Below, piece by piece: positions 59,797 through 64,000 of a stretch of 64,000 nt of DNA. How positions within the stretch are numbered: position 1 is the stretch's first letter; each line of letters opens with the position of its first letter. Origin of the DNA: Pseudoduganella ginsengisoli. Its GTDB lineage: Bacteria; Pseudomonadota; Gammaproteobacteria; Burkholderiales; Burkholderiaceae_D. Made by a program: the position numbers and the translations under genes. The DNA lies in NCBI RefSeq assembly GCF_009720865.1, contig NZ_WNLA01000002.1:248001-312000 (forward strand). Reading direction: 5' to 3'. A model generated the notes under the pieces. The model was not told where the DNA came from. It made no database searches and worked only from the letters and a program-made list of their open reading frames with translations.

Positions 59797-61429
59797 ATTT
59801 GTCTCCTCGTTGTTTTAAATTGGATAGTTGTGCGGCGGTCCCGGCACGGCGGCCGGACCACACGCAGTCCGCCAGCGACAAGCCGCTGACGTATTGATTC
59901 GATGCGATACCCAATGCCGTGCGCCCGGCCGCATACAGGCCGCCAATGGCGCGGCCATCGGCACGCAGCACGGCGCCCGTGTTTTCATTGACGCGCAAGC
60001 CGCCCAGCGTGATGGCGGGGCACGGGAATAATTTGCTGTCCATGGAAATGTCGATCGCATACAGCGGACCTTCCAGCGGCGCCAGCATGGCCTTGGATTT
60101 GCCCAGCGCATCAGCCGCATCGCCGCGCGCTGCCGCGTTATACGCGTCAACGGTCTGCTGCAATTGCGCGGCGGGCATGCCGAGTTTTTCCGCCAGCGCG
60201 GCGGCATTGGCTGCCTTGACGGCGCCAAACAGCATCAGCAGCATGGCCGGGCCGCTCTGGAACAGCCACAGCTTGCCGCTGCGGCATTCGCACAATGCCG
60301 CGCTGCGCAAGCGGCTGTCGAGTATCAGCCACGCGCGGCCATCGGCCTGTTCACACATCGCGTGGCCAAGACGCGCGCCGTAGACTTCTTCATTGCAAAT
60401 GCGCTGTCCCGACCGGTCCACGACGATGCCGCGCGCCCAGTCAAATGGCGGGTTGATGAAGCGCCAGGCGGACACCTTGTGCATGTGCGAACTGGCGCCG
60501 CCCACGGATTCGCCCAGCGCAATGCCGCTGCCGGTGCAGCCTGTCGTGCCGAGCCGCCACGCGCGCAGGTAGCGGGGAGCGTAGCGCCCCAGCATCGCGC
60601 GGTTGAAAATAAAGCCGCCGGTCGCCAGCACGACGCCGCCATGGGCGCGCACGTGGCGCACTGCCGCGTAGCGCGATTCCAGCGCGGCCAGCGCGGCGCG
60701 TGCGCCATCGGCCAGTCCGGGCGCCAGGTTGTGCGACGCATCGGCAAAGCGCTCCAGCTGACGGTGCAGCCAGCCTGCCATGCCGCTCAACTGGCCCACT
60801 TCGGCGCCGATGACATGGCCCGCGCGGTCAGTGATCAGGCGGCGTGCGGTGGTTAGTCCCTGTACGGTAATGCCGGCGCGCGCTACTGCTTCGCGCAGCA
60901 CTTTGAACAGCACGGCGCCGGACATGCCGCTGCCTTTGACGCGGTGGCCGCGCGGCGCCGGCTTTGCATGCTGCGCAAATGCGGGCACCGCTTCGCTGCC
61001 CGAGTAATACAGGTAATAGCCGTCTTGCGGATACGACGTTTTCACGGGCGGCATGGCGGAATCGAATTGCACGCCATGGCCCGACAGCCATGCCACCATA
61101 TCGCGGCTGCCTTCGCAAAAAGCCCGCAAGGTGGCGGCGCTGACCGCATCGCCCGTTTCCTGGCACAGGTAGTCAAACATGGCTTGCGGTGTATCCTGCA
61201 CGCCGGCTGCAACCTGCTGCGGCGTGCCGCCGCCCGCATAGACGACGCCGCCGCTCTTGGCGCTGGCGCCGCCCCGGTTGAAGCGGTCCAGCACCAGCAC
61301 GCGCGCGCCGCTTTCCGACGCGGCCAGCGCCGCACAGGCTCCGGCAGCGCCGAAGCCCAGCACCAGCACATCGCACTCGTCATCCCAGATGTGACAAGCA
61401 GTGGCGCTTAGCTGCAATGGCTGGTCCAT
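59783..61429 (-). CDS. kst4D: 3-ketosteroid Delta4(5alpha)-dehydrogenase
   Basis: The 548-residue FAD protein starts at ATG 61429 (MDQPLQLSATACHIWDDECDVLVLGFGAAGACAALAA). GGASAKSGGVVYAGGGTPQQ and GVVLATGGFIFN are FAD-domain motifs. Near the C terminus NQYVSGLSLADCVWSGRRAG gives Tyr513-x-Ser515, matching the Tyr-x-Ser catalytic pair of Rhodococcus Delta4(5alpha)-KSTD rather than the YPGxG motif of Delta1-KstD. It oxidises 5alpha-3-ketosteroids to 4-enes (TesI role). An alternative ATG at 61444 overlaps a duplicated segment. Confidence 0.85.
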   Translation of the reverse strand: MDQPLQLSATACHIWDDECDVLVLGFGAAGACAALAASESGARVLVLDRFNRGGASAKSGGVVYAGGGTPQQVAAGVQDTPQAMFDYLCQETGDAVSAATLRAFCEGSRDMVAWLSGHGVQFDSAMPPVKTSYPQDGYYLYYSGSEAVPAFAQHAKPAPRGHRVKGSGMSGAVLFKVLREAVARAGITVQGLTTARRLITDRAGHVIGAEVGQLSGMAGWLHRQLERFADASHNLAPGLADGARAALAALESRYAAVRHVRAHGGVVLATGGFIFNRAMLGRYAPRYLRAWRLGTTGCTGSGIALGESVGGASSHMHKVSAWRFINPPFDWARGIVVDRSGQRICNEEVYGARLGHAMCEQADGRAWLILDSRLRSAALCECRSGKLWLFQSGPAMLLMLFGAVKAANAAALAEKLGMPAAQLQQTVDAYNAAARGDAADALGKSKAMLAPLEGPLYAIDISMDSKLFPCPAITLGGLRVNENTGAVLRADGRAIGGLYAAGRTALGIASNQYVSGLSLADCVWSGRRAGTAAQLSNLKQRGDKYGQG

Positions 61430-61566
61430 GGCCCGCTCACACAAAAAAGTCGCGGTTGTTCTGCCCCATCAGCATGCCGCCGTAATTAAGTTGCAATAAT
61501 TGATCCATGGCCCGCTCACACAAAGAAGTCGCGGTTGTTCTGCCCCATCAGCATGCCGCCGTAATT
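61409..61566. repeat. 79-bp tandem duplication at the hsaA-kst4D junction
   Basis: A 63-bp block (61425-61487) recurs at 61504-61566 with one mismatch and a 79-bp period. It covers the last 15 codons of hsaA, its stop, the 7-bp gap and the kst4D start. The remaining 16 bp of each unit align at 10 positions. As a result a 23-codon chimeric mini-frame (61508 to 61437) starts with the kst4D-like MDQLLQLN and ends with the hsaA tail YGGMLMGQNNRDFFV before the true kst4D start. Confidence 0.85.
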
Positions 61567-62736
61567 GCGGCCATAGGGATCGAGGTTGTTGGCCACGTGG
61601 GCGCGCGCCGTGTGGGTGTCGAGGAAAATGCGTGTCAGCGGGTTGGTCAAATAAATGCCGCGGCCGCCGCAATAGCGCAGCAGGCGGTTGACCTGGGCGG
61701 CGCAGCGCTCCGGCACGGCAGCCGACTGGTAGCGGTATTCCACGCGGGTTTCCAGCGGCAGCGGCTTGCCTTCACGGGCCAGCGCCATCAGGTTCGCAAA
61801 GTTGCGCTGCAAGACCACGCGCATTTCATCGGCAGCCGCCTGCGCTTCGGCGCACGCCATTTGCGCGCCCGTGTCTTCCGTGGTTTTCTGGCCCGTGTTG
61901 ATACTCACCAGTTTTGCCGAGTAGGCGCGGAACTGGTTGATTGCGCCCTGCAGCGCGCCCAGCGACGCGGTGGACACGGCGCGCACGAAGATTTGCGCGA
62001 ACGGCAGGCGGTACAGCGGGGCCGTGTTGACGGCGTTGCCCGGGCTGTTGCACTGGAAGCCGTCCGACGATTTATGGGTGCGGTATTCGGGCACGAAGCA
62101 GCCGTCAACGACGATGTCATGGCTGCCCGTGCCGCGCAGGCCCAGCACGTCCCAATTACGCTCGATGCGGTAATCGCTGCGCGGCAGCAGGAACGTACGG
62201 TATTCCGGCGGCTGGCCCGCTTCCTTGGGCGGCACCAGGCCGCCCAGCAGCACCCACTGGCAATGTTCACTGCCACTGGAAAAGCCCCAGCGGCCGGAAA
62301 ACTGGAAGCCGCCTTCCACCGGCACGACTTTCGCCACCGGCATATAGGTGGACGACGTCAGCACGCTGTCATCTTCACCCCACACATCGTGCTGCGCGCG
62401 GTCGTCGAACAGCGCCAGCTGCCAATTGTGCACGGCCACCACGCCATATACCCACGCGCTGGACATGCACGCTTCGGCGATCACCAGCTGGATGTCGAAA
62501 AACACTTGCGGGTCCATTTCATAGCCGCCATAGCGCTTCGGCTGCAGCACGCGGAACAGGCCGGCCTGCTGGAAGTCTGCAATGGTCTGGTCCGGAACTT
62601 TCATGTCCCGCTCGGCCTGGGCGGCGCGTTCCGCCAGCGCGGGCAGCAAGGCGCGGGCGCGCTCGACCAGCTCAGCGGGAGTGGGACTATCCAGCCGCTC
62701 TGCTGGAAGGGGTAACGAGGCCACGTTCTGTTGCAT
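61516..62736 (-). CDS. hsaA: flavin-dependent 3-HSA hydroxylase oxygenase HsaA/TesA2
   Basis: The 406-residue class D flavoprotein monooxygenase has the acyl-CoA-dehydrogenase fold: ELVERARALLPALAERAAQAERD, DFQQAGLFRVLQPKRYGGYEMDPQVF, ARGTWSLH-like core FSGRWGFSSGSEHCQWVLLGG, WDVLGLRGTGSHDIVVDGCFVPE and RGIYLTNPLTRIFLDTHTARAHVANN. It hydroxylates 3-HSA to the catechol 3,4-DHSA using FMNH2 from HsaB. It is the first gene of the unit 62736-56157, with dyad F 59 bp upstream. Confidence 0.92.
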   Translation of the reverse strand: MQQNVASLPLPAERLDSPTPAELVERARALLPALAERAAQAERDMKVPDQTIADFQQAGLFRVLQPKRYGGYEMDPQVFFDIQLVIAEACMSSAWVYGVVAVHNWQLALFDDRAQHDVWGEDDSVLTSSTYMPVAKVVPVEGGFQFSGRWGFSSGSEHCQWVLLGGLVPPKEAGQPPEYRTFLLPRSDYRIERNWDVLGLRGTGSHDIVVDGCFVPEYRTHKSSDGFQCNSPGNAVNTAPLYRLPFAQIFVRAVSTASLGALQGAINQFRAYSAKLVSINTGQKTTEDTGAQMACAEAQAAADEMRVVLQRNFANLMALAREGKPLPLETRVEYRYQSAAVPERCAAQVNRLLRYCGGRGIYLTNPLTRIFLDTHTARAHVANNLDPYGRNYGGMLMGQNNRDFFV

Positions 62737-62790
62737 GTCTGCTCCTGTTTGGTGAGTGTCTGAAAGCCATGTTCACGCAACGGGCAAACT

Positions 62791-62814
62791 GCAACATCGT
62801 CCGAACAGACGATG
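62791..62814. promoter_or_regulatory. steroid-cluster dyad F upstream of hsaA and the SurE-like gene
   Basis: GCAACATCGTC-CGAACA-GACGATG has 7-bp perfect arms around a 6-bp spacer. On the minus strand GACGATGTTGC points to hsaA, as in dyads D and E1. Because both halves are complete it may also serve the plus-strand gene at 62904, like symmetric dyad C. Confidence 0.7.
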
Positions 62815-62903
62815 AGGGGATGCGGCTGATGGGGGACTCTGGGGCCGACGCGGCAACGTTCGCGCACCACAACTTGTGCACCGATAACTACACAGGAGAC
62901 CCA

Positions 62904-63941
62904 ATGAAACGACTGACCATGCTGGCATCACTGATGCTTGCCACTTTTGCAAGCCCGTCGCAGGCGCTGAACATCCTTGTCACCAATGACGACGGCACGG
63001 AATCGTCCACTGTCCACGCGCTGCAACAGCGCCTGAGCGCCGCAGGACACAACGTGATCATTTCATCCGAGGTGTGCGACAACAGCGGCCAGGGCGGCGC
63101 GCTGGGATTTTTGCGCCCCATCGGTCCCCTGACGGCGACCAATTGCGGGGCGGCGCCCAGCCGTGGCGGCGCATTGGCGGCCGGCGCCCCCGGCGTCGGC
63201 ACCCTGCCCGGCATGCCGTTCGCGTATTACGTGAACAGCACGCCGGTGGCGGCCACGTTATACGGCATCGATATCGCGTCAAAAAAAGCCTGGGGCAAGG
63301 CGCCGGACCTCGTGGTTTCCGGCCCAAATTACGGCAATAACACAGGCATGATCAACAACGGTTCCGGCACCGTGAATGCGGCGCTGATTGCCATCAACCG
63401 GGGCGTGCCTGCCATTGCCGTCAGTGCGGAACAGCCAACCGATTACCGCCCTTACAGCAGGCTGGCCGATGGCGACCCGGAATATGAAATTGCGGACGTC
63501 GTCGTGCGCCTCGTGGGCGAGCTGGAAAAGCGCAAATCCGTGGGTGACGGCTTGCTGCCGCAAGGTGTGGGGCTGAACGTGAATTTGCCGAAATTCGCCA
63601 AGGGCGGCGCGGCGGCGCTGAAGTTCAAGTACGCGAAACTGGGGCTGGCCACCATTGCGCTGCCTTATTTTATTGAAGATTTGTCGAAAGATGCGCTGGC
63701 GCAGAGCTACCTGGCGCGCGCCTTCCCCACCGGAGTGCCGCCACTGCCTGGCGTGACCTTGCTGGTCAATCCGGCGCCTGCCCCGGCCGGCCTGGCTTAT
63801 GTGCCTGACAACGACCCGGAATCGGAACAAAACGTCGTCAATGCCGGCGCCATCGCCGTGGCGGTCATGCAGGGTACGCACCAGGCCACGCGCGCGCAGG
63901 AAGCCGCGATCCGCGCCAAGCTGGCCAACTTCATCAAGTGA
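62904..63941 (+). CDS. exported SurE-like phosphatase/nucleotidase family protein
   Basis: The 345-residue protein starts at ATG 62904 behind AGGAGA and has a signal peptide (LASLMLATFASPSQA). The mature part begins LNILVTNDDGTESSTVHALQQRL, the metal-binding NDDG motif of SurE, followed by VVSGPNYGNNTG (Asn ligand region) and NRGVPAIAVSAEQ. Cytoplasmic SurE is about 250 residues, so this is a longer secreted relative. Substrates could be phosphate esters in the periplasm. Dyad F lies 90 bp upstream, suggesting but not proving co-induction with steroid genes. Confidence 0.8.
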   Translation: MKRLTMLASLMLATFASPSQALNILVTNDDGTESSTVHALQQRLSAAGHNVIISSEVCDNSGQGGALGFLRPIGPLTATNCGAAPSRGGALAAGAPGVGTLPGMPFAYYVNSTPVAATLYGIDIASKKAWGKAPDLVVSGPNYGNNTGMINNGSGTVNAALIAINRGVPAIAVSAEQPTDYRPYSRLADGDPEYEIADVVVRLVGELEKRKSVGDGLLPQGVGLNVNLPKFAKGGAAALKFKYAKLGLATIALPYFIEDLSKDALAQSYLARAFPTGVPPLPGVTLLVNPAPAPAGLAYVPDNDPESEQNVVNAGAIAVAVMQGTHQATRAQEAAIRAKLANFIK

Positions 63942-63948
63942 GGCAACC

Positions 63949-64000
63949 ATGCGAGCCACCTACTTTTTGCCCGCATGCGTGATCCTGGCCGCCTGCAACG
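63949..64000 (+). CDS. lipoprotein gene, first 17 codons (runs off window)
   Basis: An ATG 7 bp after the SurE-like stop opens a frame to the right edge, MRATYFLPACVILAACN. ILAAC is a lipobox with lipidation at Cys16. Everything else lies outside the window. It is probably cotranscribed with the SurE-like gene. Confidence 0.55.
   Translation, partial: MRATYFLPACVILAACN

Noticed and set aside
15534..62736. Steroid cluster as a recently mobilised island
   Set aside because: I saw no integrase, transposase, tRNA or flanking direct repeats, and base composition looks the same as in the GalNAc region. Transfer may have occurred but the window gives no direct sign.

Overview
The window is high-GC DNA with short intergenic gaps and genes packed into long co-directional runs. 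Gene content suggests a betaproteobacterium, most likely Oxalobacteraceae (Massilia, Duganella or Janthinobacterium type). That placement rests on gene content and GC-rich codon use, not on a marker gene. No rRNA, tRNA, CRISPR array, transposase or phage gene was seen.

Layout. (1) 1-8.2 kb: an N-acetylgalactosamine island. A truncated GH31 glycosidase is divergent from agaS-agaK-agaZ-agaR-agaA and a sugar-porter MFS gene. A good sigma70 promoter and repeated CTTTCGATTT boxes lie between the two arms. (2) 8.3-15.4 kb: ordinary accessory genes, including a disordered small protein, a pentapeptide-repeat protein, a DUF2145 pair, a tautomerase, an SDR divergent from a LysR gene, a DNase-I-fold lipoprotein and two small membrane proteins. 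(3) 15.5-62.7 kb: a very complete aerobic 9,10-seco steroid degradation cluster. (4) 62.9 kb to the end: a secreted SurE-like protein and the start of a lipoprotein gene.

The steroid cluster carries nearly every known step. hsdA, a 3beta/17beta-HSD and a ketosteroid isomerase bring substrates to 3-keto-4-enes. A Delta4(5alpha)-dehydrogenase, a Delta1-dehydrogenase, KshA and KshB open ring B. HsaA, HsaB, HsaC and HsaD degrade ring A, and HsaE, HsaG and HsaF finish the C5 fragment. FadD3, a FadE30 fusion, IpdF, EchA20, IpdC, IpdA, IpdB, FadE31 with a partner and FadA6 degrade rings C and D. A Baeyer-Villiger monooxygenase, a GDSAG esterase, a BaiE-like dehydratase and DUF1302/DUF1329 envelope proteins suggest side-chain removal, bile-type hydroxysteroid processing and uptake. 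A LuxR-type regulator (TesR-like) lies downstream of kshA.

Two things stand out. First, the Delta1-3-ketosteroid dehydrogenase is not free-standing: it is the C-terminal domain of a 1367-residue protein whose N-terminal 790 residues are a complete 12-helix RND/MMPL transporter. Second, a directional dyad, TAGTC-N6-GACGATG, recurs 50-90 bp upstream of essentially every steroid transcription unit and nowhere that I noticed in the rest of the window. It is the obvious candidate operator for the LuxR regulator. Also notable are a flavin reductase fused to a MarR domain, a fused two-subunit FadE, and two short tandem duplications at gene-gene junctions, one of which contains a REP-like insert.

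Inferred steroid transcription units, each with one dyad: 15534-20401 (+), 29306-22218 (-), 30303-31552 (+), 33807-31598 (-), 33984-34919 (+, sharing a dyad with the previous unit), 40298-35203 (-), 54921-40387 (-, about 14.5 kb), 55098-56072 (+), 62736-56157 (-), and possibly 62904 onward (+).
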